Origin: Paramecium pentaurelia
Taxonomy: Eukaryota; Ciliophora; Oligohymenophorea; Peniculida; Parameciidae
NCBI GenBank assembly: GCA_905183005.1
Contig: CAJJDO010000062.1
Location: 4,778-68,777 of the forward strand
Length of the DNA stretch: 64,000 bases
Direction: 5' to 3'
The notes beneath the pieces are model-generated. The model searched no databases. It had not been told where the DNA came from and saw only the letters and a program-made list of their open reading frames with translations. Both the position numbers and the translations under genes were made by a program. Position 1 is the first letter of the stretch, and each line of letters begins with the position of its first letter. Shown here in pieces: positions 10,957 to 23,345 of this stretch.

Positions 10957-11631
10957 TCAATTATTAAGAAATCTTTCAGATCTCTTTTTTTTTAATTATA
11001 TTGGTTATTAATTTTATCTTCTTATTTCCTTAAATAAATCCTCATCTTTCCCATTTTCACAATGATTGCAATTGCAATCAACAGTACAAGTTTTTTATCT
11101 AATAAAACATTCGCAATATCTTTTTTGACATCTAGTTTTCTTGCAGTTACATCCCCAAACATCTTTTGTTTCAAATAACTTCTCTTAAGTAACTTTTTTA
11201 TTTCGATTTGCTTTTTTTCTAATATACTCAACTGCCTCATGTCGTTAATTTAGATAATCATCAGTATTTTAACATTCTTCACATTTACATTGTTCAACAC
11301 ATGTTTACCCGTTGTGAAAGCATGAACAATACATTTTCAAACAATTAGTTTTTGTACAGCTACATGGTTGCCATTTAGAATTTTCTAATTTAGGACTCTC
11401 TTCTTTTTTTTCATCTAAATCTATATATCTATTTATAACTTAATGAAGTTACTCATTATACTCAATTGTCGAATTCCTAAAATAATTAAATATGAGATAC
11501 AATTTTCTTAATTTTACCATTTTGGGCGATTATTTATTTTCTAAATCAATTTCGCTAAACTCAGAACATTTACTCCAAACTAAAAGTAATTTTGGAGGTT
11601 TATTTTCTTCTGAGAGTTCATGATTGATCAT
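10957..11631 (-). CDS. CXC (CRC) domain protein, tesmin/TSO1/LIN54-like
   Basis: One uninterrupted 224-residue frame runs from the ATG at 11631 to a TGA at 10957. Two cysteine-rich CXC motifs are plain: WQPCSCTKTNCLKMYCSC... ending CKCEECQN, and about 40 residues later WGCNCKKTRCQKRYCECF... ending CNCNHCEN. The spacing C-x-C-x4-C-x3-YC-x-C matches the zinc-binding CRC repeat of LIN54, tesmin and plant TSO1, which bind CHR-type promoter elements in cell-cycle genes. The linker is basic (KKANRNKKVTQEK). It is short for the family, essentially N-terminal tail plus DNA-binding domain. Probable nuclear DNA-binding regulator. Confidence 0.88.
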
Positions 11632-12707
11632 AAGGAAAATTTAAATATTATATTTTTTATATAAAATCCATATAATACATTTTTTGTTCTAAAACTTGTT
11701 GTAATTTTTAAGGTATATAGTAAAAATTAATTAATAAAAATTTTAGAGATGAAAGAATAAAGACTTTCATATTAATTAAACCTAGCTATTATATAATACA
11801 AACTTAGTATCCTAAATTGGATCTAATTTAAATTACAATTATATTCATTAAATGTAAAATAGATGAATAATAAATTTCAATTAACTTTTAACTTAGCTTA
11901 AATGATATATCTTAACTATCATGAATCAGTTCATTTTATAAATAGGAATATGTTAGTAAAATTATGATTTGGATACTTGTCTTTGAATTATATCATATAT
12001 ATGATGAAATTAATAAGTATTCCTTAAAAATTATTATTAGGGATGAAAGAATAAATTTTATCAAACAAGATGATGGGAATATAAATAATAAAAAAAAGTG
12101 AAATTTAAGCTGATAAATGATCAACACAATTTAATTAATAAATATCTATGATTTCCAATTTGGATAATTGATTTAAGAATCAAATAGATTAAACAATAAA
12201 ATCATTAAAAGTGTTAACAAAAAGTTTATAAGATTTTATAAAACTAATTTTCTTATGAGAAATTTTATGAGTATATCTATGTTGATTAATAAAAAGATGA
12301 TCATTGAAGTTTTAACAATCAAATCTTTCAATTTATTTAAATTCAATTTGTGTTCTAGGATCCATAAGCACAAAAAAAATTAAATATAATTAAATAATTA
12401 ATATTAATGAATAGGTTTAATTTTTTAGGATGACAAAAACTAAATCAAATTGAATTTTTTATTAAAGATAAGAAGTTTACTAGAAGGTTCTAATAAAAAA
12501 TCTGATTATAGAAAATTCAGTATAACATAAATTGAGGAAAGTAAAATAATATAGTAAATGAGTTATAATAAAGTTATTTATTTACAGGTATCAAACAAAT
12601 AGAGAAAACATTTAAAAAGAGTAAGAATATAAATAAGACTTGTGACTGAAATATTTTAAGAAAATTATAAATAAATATTGAGCACATTATTTTAATTATA
12701 ACGAAAT
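11632..12707. other. Long AT-rich intergenic region
   Basis: No convincing gene on either strand. The word gatgaaagaataaa occurs twice (about 11747 and 12042). The part from 12083 onward is repeated after the N at 13177. It lies between the starts of a minus-strand and a plus-strand gene, so both promoters should lie here. Confidence 0.5.
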
Positions 12708-13176
12708 ATGAGCCGTCTTTTCACTTTAGAGGATGAACAACTTGATTATGAATAAGATTATGAAAGTGTTTTAGTTGTAAAAGAAATTGAACTACCTAAA
12801 AATGAGAAAGAAAATGAAAAAGACCTATAAAAACTTTTAAGTTTGCAATTTTATAGCAAAAAGAAAAAAAGTTCATTTCAATTAAATGCTATCTAAAGAT
12901 TAATAACAGAATAAAAGGAAAACTTTAAGAAATAATAAGAAAATAAATATATCAATTAAAAACTTAAGACACCATCATCTAAACCATTTCCAGTTATAAT
13001 CGTAACGCCAAAATGCTAAATTAAGACTCCTTAGTATAGTAAGAGTTCAAAATAGCAAATTCTGATTGCACCGTTAAACTTTTAAGACTCATTTCAGAAA
13101 ATAAAATTGTTGGTTTCAAAATAATAAAAGCATTTGTTAGATTTTAGTAAATTTAAAAGGTCGATATATTGATAAA
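12083..13176. repeat. First copy of a 1094-bp exact direct repeat ending at an N
   Basis: Identical to 13178-14271, offset 1095. It runs to the N at 13177. Same signature as the repeat at 1763: unmerged contig overlap. Confidence 0.93.
12708..13172 (+). CDS. Lys/Gln-rich basic protein, assembly copy 1
   Basis: A 154-residue intron-free frame. The N-terminus is acidic (MSRLFTLEDEQLDYEQDYES), then it is strongly Lys/Gln-rich and basic, with Pro-Ser stretches (KTPSSKPFPVIIVTPK). No family recognised. The identical gene at 13803-14267 is most likely the same locus counted twice. Confidence 0.55.
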
Positions 13177-13177
13177 N
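13177..13177. other. Single-N assembly join
   Basis: A lone N between two exact 1094-bp copies; probably an unresolved contig overlap. Confidence 0.9.
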
Positions 13178-14271
13178 AAATAATAAAAAAAAGTGAAATT
13201 TAAGCTGATAAATGATCAACACAATTTAATTAATAAATATCTATGATTTCCAATTTGGATAATTGATTTAAGAATCAAATAGATTAAACAATAAAATCAT
13301 TAAAAGTGTTAACAAAAAGTTTATAAGATTTTATAAAACTAATTTTCTTATGAGAAATTTTATGAGTATATCTATGTTGATTAATAAAAAGATGATCATT
13401 GAAGTTTTAACAATCAAATCTTTCAATTTATTTAAATTCAATTTGTGTTCTAGGATCCATAAGCACAAAAAAAATTAAATATAATTAAATAATTAATATT
13501 AATGAATAGGTTTAATTTTTTAGGATGACAAAAACTAAATCAAATTGAATTTTTTATTAAAGATAAGAAGTTTACTAGAAGGTTCTAATAAAAAATCTGA
13601 TTATAGAAAATTCAGTATAACATAAATTGAGGAAAGTAAAATAATATAGTAAATGAGTTATAATAAAGTTATTTATTTACAGGTATCAAACAAATAGAGA
13701 AAACATTTAAAAAGAGTAAGAATATAAATAAGACTTGTGACTGAAATATTTTAAGAAAATTATAAATAAATATTGAGCACATTATTTTAATTATAACGAA
13801 ATATGAGCCGTCTTTTCACTTTAGAGGATGAACAACTTGATTATGAATAAGATTATGAAAGTGTTTTAGTTGTAAAAGAAATTGAACTACCTAAAAATGA
13901 GAAAGAAAATGAAAAAGACCTATAAAAACTTTTAAGTTTGCAATTTTATAGCAAAAAGAAAAAAAGTTCATTTCAATTAAATGCTATCTAAAGATTAATA
14001 ACAGAATAAAAGGAAAACTTTAAGAAATAATAAGAAAATAAATATATCAATTAAAAACTTAAGACACCATCATCTAAACCATTTCCAGTTATAATCGTAA
14101 CGCCAAAATGCTAAATTAAGACTCCTTAGTATAGTAAGAGTTCAAAATAGCAAATTCTGATTGCACCGTTAAACTTTTAAGACTCATTTCAGAAAATAAA
14201 ATTGTTGGTTTCAAAATAATAAAAGCATTTGTTAGATTTTAGTAAATTTAAAAGGTCGATATATTGATAAA
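13178..14271. repeat. Second copy of the 1094-bp exact repeat
   Basis: Same sequence as 12083-13176. It then continues into unique DNA with the SPCS1 gene. Confidence 0.93.
13803..14267 (+). CDS. Lys/Gln-rich basic protein (copy 2 of the same gene)
   Basis: Identical to 12708-13172: 154 residues, no intron, about 60 residues in front of a Ser-Thr-Pro-Lys patch that could be phosphorylated. Function unknown. It sits 69 bp upstream of SPCS1 on the same strand. Confidence 0.6.
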
Positions 14272-14336
14272 TATTTCATATTGAGACTTCTTCATTTTTT
14301 GTATTTGTAATAAAAAATTATAATTAATATTATTAA

Positions 14337-14674
14337 ATGGCTGAAGGATAATCTGACACGTTTTGGAAATCACTTTATATCTATTTTAATGAAATGGATT
14401 TTGAATCTCAATTGTTTGTGAAAAAGATATATAAAATCATCATTTTGACAGTGGCTGTAATCAAAAATTTGGATATTCTTAGATAATTTCATTTATAATT
14501 GCATTCTTCCTAGAGAGTTTTTCAGTATGTGTATATTCTACAATTGGAGCAAGTGTTCTTTGTATATTAGTATATACTAATAATATAATAACTTAGGTAT
14601 TAGCACCTGCTTGGCCTATGTGGAAAAAAAATTAACCTAATTGGTAATTAACAAATTGGCAAAAACAAAAATGA
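14337..14674 (+). CDS. SPCS1: Signal peptidase complex subunit 1 (SPC12)
   Basis: One 26-nt intron (GTAATCAAAA... ending ATTCTTAG) gives 103 residues, the usual size. The order matches SPC12: a short cytosolic start leading into MDFESQLFVKKIY, two membrane helices (a hydrophobic IIILTVAIISFIIAFFLES stretch and VYSTIGASVLCILVYT), then the diagnostic PAWPMWKKNQPNWQ, equivalent to the 'PPWP.Y.r.Pl.W' end of the family. It is a non-catalytic ER-membrane subunit of the signal peptidase complex, which cleaves signal peptides and helps exclude transmembrane segments from cleavage. Two hairpin helices with both ends cytosolic are expected. Confidence 0.85.
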
Positions 14675-15075
14675 AATGTAAAATATATTTATTTTCAAAA
14701 TATAAATAACTCGTCTTTTATAAGCATTAATCTTTTTAAAGATAGCTGATTTGATAATAAAATAGAATTAGAAGCAATAATTAATTAATTCTTAATAAAC
14801 TAAAATTAATTAATCCTATCAAACTCTATTTTCTACTTAAATTCATAAGTTATATTATTAATTACTTTAATTTTTATGGTTTGCCTTTAATAATACAAAA
14901 TTTCTATATATATAGATTTAGTTTGAATTTACTTATAAAATTTTATCTTAAAAACTATCTTACTTACTTAGTAATTATCTATTTTTCTTCAGTATATATT
15001 TCATAAATTATAATTTAAGGGTTGAACTTGGGTGTTGAATTATTGACTTTTTATAATTTTTATATAATCAAATTA
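14675..15075. other. Intergenic, no gene seen
   Basis: About 400 bp of very AT-rich DNA between two plus-strand genes. A long frame without TGA crosses it, but its composition is that of spacer DNA and no homology is seen. Confidence 0.5.
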
Positions 15076-15982
15076 ATGAAAAAGCAATAATCAAAATCTT
15101 AATCAACTAGAAATAGATAAGAAACAGCAAAATCTGTGAAAAGATAAGAGAAACTAACAAAAATTTAGGAAGCTTTTAATTTTAATAAGGCATCAAAATA
15201 TATTGTAAGACAATTTTACCAATTAAGTTTCAATCTGGATTTTAAGAGAGAGCATGGCTAATCAAAAGAGGCTATTAAGATAGGATTGATTTCAAAGATT
15301 CAGAAATTGCAGAACTCAGAAAATATTTCTCTTCTCTTGATGGAGATGGCTCTGGTGCAATTGGTATAGAAGAATTAGAAGATCCATTAATCGCTTTGGG
15401 TTTAGTAAATTCAAGAGAGGAAGTGGAAAAAATTATGAGCGAAGTTGATGAAGATGGAACAAATGAAATTGAATTTAAGGAGTTCTTAACAATTATGAGA
15501 GGAGTTCAAAAGGGGGGAAATACTGATTAAGGAGAAAAGAACCCTATTTATGATTTTTTCAAAAGTATCAGGGTCATCTAATATTATTTTAGAGATGAGT
15601 AATGGATAATTAGAAAAAGGAATGGATAGACATATTCCTTTTAAATTAAATGTTAGCTTATTTCGAAGAAAACAAATATTAAGTAAATTATTAATTAAAA
15701 ATAAGATGCAATAACTAGTGATTAGAAAGAATTAAAAGACAAAGGGTAAAAGATTTTGTAGGCATATAAGAGATAACTATTAAATTATAAGTAATAAGAA
15801 CGATTGAATCGAGGAGAGGATCCAAATGGTAATAAATTGCCTAATGATTTATAGACATATCTTTAGATTAATTTCCAAATAAAGATAATGGACCTAATCC
15901 TAGAAATGGCCTTCCCAAATAATAAAGAATAATCTAACCTGAAGCAAAAATAGGAAGTAGCAATAAACATTTAGAAAAGTGA
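15076..15982 (+). CDS. EF-hand calcium-binding protein
   Basis: Introns of 23 nt (GTAAGACAAT... ending AATTAAG) and 26 nt (GTAATAAATTGCC... ending ATTTATAG) give 285 residues. After a basic Gln/Ser/Arg-rich N-terminus come two EF-hand loops: DGDGSGAIGIEE and DEDGTNEIEFKE, both with full ligand positions. They are separated by about 24 residues as in a calmodulin-type pair (SSLDGDGSGAIGIEELEDPL, KIMSEVDEDGTNEIEFKEFL). The C-terminal 140 residues are basic and polar (KELKDKGQKILQAYKRQ) and unlike known domains. Similar protist proteins are cytoskeletal or ciliary. It lies upstream of a voltage-gated channel, though nothing links them directly. Confidence 0.8.
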
Positions 15983-16370
15983 ATATTAATTAAAATTAAT
16001 ATAAAAATTTTCTAATGATTTCAGCTTTTTTTCTTTGTTATAATTTTAATTTAAATACTGGTTGTTAATGTGTTTATGGCGTTAAAGTTTGGAACCTATT
16101 TGACATGAATTAATTAGTTCAAATATCAAATATAATATTCAAATAAGATATAGATTATATTGTTTTGAGATAAGTTTTAATACTTAAAAATGATTATTAA
16201 GAGCACTTTCATAAATTTATGAAAAAAATTATAAAAAATAAAATAATTAACTCTTGTTTATTTGAATTTGAAATATTTAGGCAAGTGAAGATAATAAAAA
16301 TTATTTTTTTTGCTTTGATTGAAGACTTAATAAGAGTGAAGTATGAGAGTTGAATTATATATATAAATTA
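15983..16370. other. Intergenic, no gene seen
   Basis: AT-rich spacer upstream of the channel gene; presumably holds its promoter. No motif recognised. Confidence 0.5.
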
Positions 16371-19300
16371 ATGATTTTTCAATAACTAAAAATTACTTTA
16401 CCTCCTATTGGTGCTCAAGAAATAGAGAAATCAATATAGAAAAGAATGGGAGATTGTTTAGAGACATAATTAGGATTTGAATACGAGCCTTTTACGTTTC
16501 AATATTTAGAATTACACCCCGATTTGGTTACTATTAAAAATCAAGTATACAAACTTATAGTTATATATGCAGAAAATTGAACATCATCCCATTGAGGATT
16601 AATAACATGTATAAACTGCATTGGGATGCTTTAGTAAAGAAAATAAGATACGCTTATTCTTAAGTGAAAACATCCATGTTTTGCAACGATTAGTGATTAT
16701 TATGGTGATAGTAAATACTATAGCATTCTGTTTATATGACTATTAAATTAGAGATAGTGTGAATAATTTAAGCAACAGAAACATAGCATCAATAATTATC
16801 GAAACAATATGTAATGTTTTTTTTGGGATTGAGATTATAATTCAGTGCATTTGTTATGGAGCAATTTTAGGTAAAGGAACATATTTAAGAAATATTTGGA
16901 GTTGTCTAAACTTTCTAACTTTTGTTTGTACATGGTCAATTTACTTTGATTAGTCAAATACTTTCATTTAATTGTTAAGAGTTATTCGTTTATTAAGATT
17001 GGTGAGACTTTTACAAGAAATACATTACTTAAGAGAACAAGTAGAAACCTTTTTTTCATGTTTTTTAACCATTCATACAATAATAATTCCTTTAGTTATT
17101 GTGATTTTTGGATTTTCCGTTATAGGACTGCATTTATTAAGAGGAGTTACGGGGCATAGATGTGCAAAAGATGGAATTATTGATCTAAATATTAGAAATC
17201 TGTGTGGAGAATGGGAATGTCCAGATGGGTATATATGTTTTAATATTAAGTTATGAATGCATTAATCATTATAATTCTGAAGATTTAAATTATTTAGACT
17301 TTTATTATGGATACTACAATTTTGATACGATATATGATTCATTTTTAAGTGGATTCATGTTTTTTAATGCTACAGGCTGGTCACCAACTACTTTTTATTT
17401 TTGGAAAGCTGTGACTCCTCCTGCTACAGCAATTTATTTCATATTTATGCTATTTATTTTGTATTTCAATCATTTTATAATAGACATTATACTTTATCTG
17501 ATTTATTGTTGGCTTCTTTATATGAGTCATTTTTAGTTAGTAGTGCAATCAAAAATAGTATCAAATCAAATAAATCTGAACTTTTTACTCAAAGAAGAAG
17601 AACAATAACATTAGTTAATAGTTAAAACAAAGCTTAGATCAACTTTCAAAAATTGCATATGATTACTTAAATTTCATCTTAAAATAGAGTGAATCTTGTG
17701 ACACCTGCAGAGATCTTACGGGATGAGACTATTAAAGAGAAAGATTAATCATGGATTATTACAAGAATCAAGTAGTTTGATCAGATTTTTATTATTGCAT
17801 CAACAATTATATTGTGTTTGGACCAAATTGATAAGAAGTATAATCCTAAAGAATATTATGCAGACATGGTAATGAACTTTTTGTTAATAATTTTAACTCT
17901 TTTAAAATTAATATTTTTTTAAAGATCAAGGAGAAAATTTTCTATAATAGTAGATGTACTCCTATCACTTGCTTTAATAATTGTAATTATATTAGAATTT
18001 TTTAATTTTTAAAGTAACGTGTTTATTATAGTTAAAGCCTTCAAAGCTTTTAGATTAATTAAATTAATTTATAAATTAGAATATTTTGGAGTTATTAGAT
18101 TGTTGCTTAGATGTCTAATAGAAACTATAGTTAAAATTAGACATCTAATCATTTTATGGGTTATTTTTGCATTCTTAATTTCTATTATTGGATAGGAATT
18201 ATTTGCTCATTATGTGAAAGGATCAAATGAAATTGAAGTACATTTTAATGGAATTGGAAATTCTTTAATGGCTGTATTTAATATTTTTTATGGAGAAGAA
18301 TGGCATGTAACAATGTATTAACATGCATTGTATAAGCCAGTATCATCATTTATCTTTTTTTTAATTGTATTCTTTTTATGTCATACACTTTTTATGAGGT
18401 TATTAAGAGCTTTATTTTTAAATGAATTTGGAAAGAAGTTAAATGAATTAGATTAGAAATATCCACAAACAGACTATTTATAAAGAGCATGGCAAGTTAT
18501 AAAAAGTTTTTGTGTTTAATAAGATTCAAACTAATCATAATCATAAAGTTAAAATCACGATGATTCAAAAGCACCACTTTAAGAAACTAGTCCTAATGGA
18601 ATTTAGATTAAATCTAATGTTCCTTAAAGAAATGTTTCATATTATAGAAGAATAGTAGAGCATAAAATGTTTAGAGTTTTTCTCTTGATTATTGTAGCAT
18701 TGAGTGCAGTTAAAAGTGCTGTGTAAAATCCATTAACAGATCCTAGAAGTAAAGAAAAAGTAATATTTTGACTAATTTTAGTTGATTCTGGATATTATTC
18801 AATATATAACAACAGTAATTTTTATGATAGAACTGATTCTTAATTGTATGGCCTATGGGATAATTAAATTTGTAAATCAATCATTTCTTAACATTATATC
18901 AATTATAAATATCATAGTGAATATAATCTCAATAGGATTAGGGAATCCTCCATTGTTTATTTTGACATTATTTGACTCTCTAAGAGTGTTAGCCTTTTTA
19001 AAAACAGGAGCTGATTAATACCCTATACTAAAATAAGCACTCCAAGCTTTATTTAATGCTTTTACAAAGATGATTTAATTAGCTATTTTTAGTCTTCTTA
19101 TTTTATTAATGTACAGTATTATAGGTATGCAATTATTAAATCATGAATTCTATTATTGCAGTCTCTCGGAAGATAATCCAATCGAGATGCATCTAATAAC
19201 TAAAATTGATTGTTTTGACGTAGGAGGAAATTGGGTAGATAAACCTCTTAATTTTGATAGTTTGTTTTAGTCAATAAATATCTTATTTTGTGTTGCTACT

Positions 19301-20983
19301 TCAGAGGAATGGACTTAATTAATGATACCAGCATGGTCAGCTGCTGGGATTGATCATTAACCACATCATGATACAAATAGATATTGGTCAATTTATTATT
19401 AACTATTTTTCTTTATAGGTAATATTTTAGTTTTGGGAATGTTTGTTACTTTAGTTGTTGAAACTTATATTAAAACAAGAGAAGAATCATGTATTAATAT
19501 TTTATAAATAATAGAGAATCTTCATTTATTAGATGATAAACAAAGAGAATGGTTTCAGATCAAAGAATAAATATTGCATTTGAAACCAAAAAAGAAATTT
19601 AAACCTCCAACTCATTTAATTTTAAATGCCTTTTATAAAGTATATTAGTTATTATAGATTCCATTTTTAATTGTAATCTTAAGTAACATTATAATACTTA
19701 GTTTATATTATGCAAGAATGGGATACGAATATGAATAAGCTTTGAATAAAGTCAACTAGATTTTTATATTTATTCAATTATTTGAAATACTTATAAGTAC
19801 AGTATAAATAACAGATTACACATTTAAAATTTATGAAATAATTGGAATTATTCTAAGTGTTGTTTCTAGCTTTTTAGATTATCATATTCTTCATGTAGTA
19901 TCAGTTGCATTTTAAGTAACACGTATATACAAATTAACATAACATTTCAAAACTATTCAACATTTGTTCCATGCTATTTTTGCTGTTTTACCAAATACAG
20001 TTTCAATGCTTTTAATAATGTTGGTAGTTTTATATTGTTACACAATTGTTTCTTGTGATTTATTTGCTTATTTACGTCCTTAAAAATCAATAAATGGATT
20101 TGATATGCACTTTAGAGACTTCTGGGGTGCTCTGATGACTCTAATTAAAGTATCATCTGGTGAGAAATGGTGGGTTGTATTACAAGAAACAACTTTAGAA
20201 TAATCACCAGCTATTGCTTGTATAAATATTGAATCATATGATGAATTTAAAGAAGTTGGTTTTAATGGGTGTGGATCAAACCTTTCTTACCTATTTTTCA
20301 CTTCATTCATCCTTATATTTTCTTTAATGATTTTAAATCTCTTGGTTGCAAATATTATAGGAGCATATGAACAATATCATAAAAGTGAATAAAGTGCTAT
20401 CTCTAAATACTAATTATTAGATGTTATGGAATTGTGGTCATTATTTGATGAAAATGGAGAAGGATTTATAAGTTATAAACTTTTTTGGAGATTGTCATCT
20501 TAAATAGCACTAATCTTTGGTTTAGAGTAGTCAGATTTATTGGATGTCAATAATAAGAAGAAATTCTTAAAGGCTTTGAAGATTCCTATTTATGAATTAG
20601 TAGATTCAAATGTACTTTGTTATAGATTTCATGATGTGATTGTGAGTTTGACAAGGATTTCTGTGACCTTTAAATATGGAGTAGTTAATTTAGAACCAGA
20701 AGACAAGGAAATATATAATAAAGTTTATGGCAATAAATAATAACATGTAGAACCAAAATTTAGAGAGACAACATTGAATAGTGGAGACATGGTAAATAGA
20801 TATATATTTATTAATTAGGTTTCCATAATCTTTATTTAGTAGAAGTTTAGAGAATGGAAGTAGAAATCACTTTTAAAAAATACTATAATTTTGGGTGGAA
20901 TTGGAGACTATAGAAGTTTAATCAAAATTAAATCTAAAACATTAAGTGAAAAAATACATGAGTAGATGAATAATGAAGATTGA
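16371..20983 (+). CDS. Four-domain voltage-gated cation channel, alpha-1-like
   Basis: Five short introns (28, 22, 23, 22 and 27 nt) give 1496 residues. Four repeats of six membrane helices can be followed. DI has a charged S4 (LLRVIRLLRLVRLLQEI). DII has a weaker one (KAFKAFRLIKLIYKLEY). DIII (LFDSLRVLAFLKTG) and DIV (VTRIYKLTQHFKTI) are poor in charges. The pore loops are NATGWS (Thr codon 17372-17374), YGEEW (18292-18303), TSEEW (19301-19312) and SGEKW (20159-20170). The selectivity ring is therefore Thr/Glu/Glu/Glu instead of the Glu ring of CaV channels. After DIV an EF-hand-like helix-loop follows (WSLFDENGEGFISYKLF), typical of CaV/NaV C-termini. Paramecium uses ciliary Ca2+ channels of this type for backward swimming. 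This gene could be a CaV, NaV-like or NALCN-like member. Confidence 0.88.
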
Positions 20984-21085
20984 CATTTATATTGAAATTC
21001 CATTTATCTAATATATTAAAACTACAAATTGATATTATATATACTGATTTTTAAATTGATAACTTATTAAAAATAATTACTTAAA

Positions 21086-21958
21086 ATGAACTCTAAATAA
21101 AAATTGAATAGACAAACCAAAGTGTAATTCTTTTGTACATAAATTGAAGAGAGAAGAGAACGATTAAATATTAAGAAAATAAAACCATCTTATCATATGA
21201 CTTAGAAATAAATGAGTTAAAGATTGATGAGAACTAGTAGATTGGAAATTACATAAAATAAATTTGGAAATACTAGTTGTTGTTGTTCTGATTGTGGAAA
21301 AGACTCCTAATTTAAATAAAGAATATTCAAGATCTATCCATTTAATGGAACATCATATTCATATTAAGAATCTATAAAATAAAACCAAATTTTAGATCGT
21401 TATAGAAATTCCAAATATATCAAAATCTTTAGAAAACTTGTTTATTGTCTACTCTTTATTATTAGATATAGGATTGTATAGAATATTAGATTTAGATAAA
21501 GATAAAGAATGAAAAAAGTGTTGAAAACTAGAATTGAATAACCAAGAATGACCTTTCTTAACGTTTTAGACTTTGCTAAGAAATAATTGAATCCAAAATT
21601 TAAATCAGCTTCTAATTTTGATTTTGCTATTAGTTAGAATGTTACAGCTCTAAATTCACCATAAGATTCTGATGAAGAATTCTATCATTTGAAACCTAAG
21701 AAATCTTTAGTTCATAAATTATCAACTGAAGAACATATGGTACATAAAAAATTGTCAAAATCATAATAAAAAGTTTATTTAATTACTGGATTAAATTCAG
21801 TTTTGAATTAATATGTAACTTCAAAGTTAAACAAACCAACTATTAAATGCAATAATTAATAATCAATCTGTATGCCACCATTACTGTCCTTAATTGTATC
21901 TCCAAGATAAAATCAATCCACCCATTTACCTCATATAAGAATTAGACATAATATTTGA
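21086..21958 (+). CDS. Unknown basic protein with a Cys cluster
   Basis: A 290-residue frame without introns. The N-terminal third is basic, followed by a cysteine cluster TSCCCSDCGKDSQF, a short hydrophobic segment (KLVYCLLFIIRYRIV), then a Ser/Lys/Gln-rich tail. I recognise no domain. Starts about 100 bp downstream of the channel gene on the same strand. Confidence 0.6.
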
Positions 21959-22047
21959 TTATATTTAATATATACTACTATAATTAGTTTTGTATTTGAC
22001 ATTATATTATTTAATGTTATAGAGTGAGGAGAGAACTGAATAAGATT

Positions 22048-23318
22048 ATGCAATAAACAAATTAAAGAATGAGCCAATACTTAATAGAAATAGCATCACT
22101 CAAGTATTAATCTATTTTACTAATGCTTAATTCAGGAGGACATACCATTGATTTTGAAGGAATCTTAACTCAAAGATAGTCTGAAGATAAATTATTGATT
22201 GTACCAGAAGAAGTTAGTGCTCAAATTCCTCCCAGAGTCCAATTTGAGGTTCATACCACTTAAAATAAAGTTAAAAAACTAAAAACCATAAAGATGGCTA
22301 AATTACCAACAAAAACATAGTTTATATTGGAGTTAAGTGAAAATAGTGATTATAGAGAATTATTAGCATCTATTGAGGATTTGGAAAGGAATGAATTAAA
22401 AAAAGCTAAGTCACGATTGCTTAAGATTATAACTAATTCAAAGGAAGGAATAAAAGAAGCTGATACGAAAATTGAATAAAAATAGTCTTCAGTAATTTGC
22501 ATTTAAGCATTTTACTATTTGAGTAAAGTTTAGCAATCAGAAGGACTTATTGAAGAGGCAGTTGCAACATAGAACATGATTTTATAAAATTTCGACATAG
22601 CAGATTTGCACATAAAAGGATAGTTAATGTTGAGTTTAGGAAATTTATATAGAATTCTTCTTAAATTTCAAGAGGCAGCAGATAAGTTCTATTAAGCTTT
22701 AATTTTGTATGAGAGACTCAACTGGAAAGTACAATAAGCTGACTGTTTATTATAGTTAGGGATCGTTTATGCATTAATAAGTAGATATTCATTAATATTC
22801 AGATGATTATGAATCAGCTAAATTGATTACCTATGAAGCCTTAGAAATCTATAGGGATAATATCATAGAGAATAATATTAAAGTTGGGAAGGCGTATTAT
22901 GCTTTGGGAAAAATCTTCTATTATTCCAAAGCATTTGAAGTGGCTACTGAATATTTGTTGAAGAGTCTTAAAATACATACTGATTTGTATTTGTTATATA
23001 ATATTTAGTTATCATAATGATTACGATTTTAACTTTGTTTAAATCTATAATCTACTTGGAATAGTATATCAAATATAAAACTAACTAGAAATTGCCATAG
23101 ATTATTATACTTTGGCAGTCAGATGTTATAGAGGAACCTTTGATGCCTAATTAGGATAGATATTAAATAATATAGGAGTAGCATATCTTGGCTTGAAAAA
23201 ATTTGAGTTGGCAAGCGATTTTTTTCATAATGCTGATTAAGTTTACAGTATTTACTTTGAGTAAACTAACATATTAAGAAAACGAGTCCAACTTAACCTT
23301 GAATCTATAAAATTATGA
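22048..23318 (+). CDS. TPR-repeat protein
   Basis: Two 22-nt introns (GTAGATATTC... ending ATTCAG; GTATTTGTTA... ending TATTTAG) restore one 408-residue frame. The C-terminal two thirds are helix pairs with TPR signatures: SLGNLYRILLKFQEAADKFY, LGIVYAL..., GKAYYALGKIFYYSKAFEVA, YNLLGIVYQIQNQLEIAIDY and LNNIGVAYLGLKKFELASDF. The first 130 residues are polar. Such TPR stacks mediate protein-protein binding; similar ones occur in intraflagellar and kinesin-light-chain-like proteins, but nothing fixes the partner here. Possible start codons at 22048 and 22069 share the frame. Confidence 0.78.
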
Positions 23319-23345
23319 TTTTCACTACATTTTAATTAATATTGA

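Noticed and set aside
14337..15040. Long frame reading through the SPCS1 intron to about 15040
   Set aside because: It loses the SPC12 motif order. Splicing the 26-nt intron gives the correct family size and PAWPMW ending.
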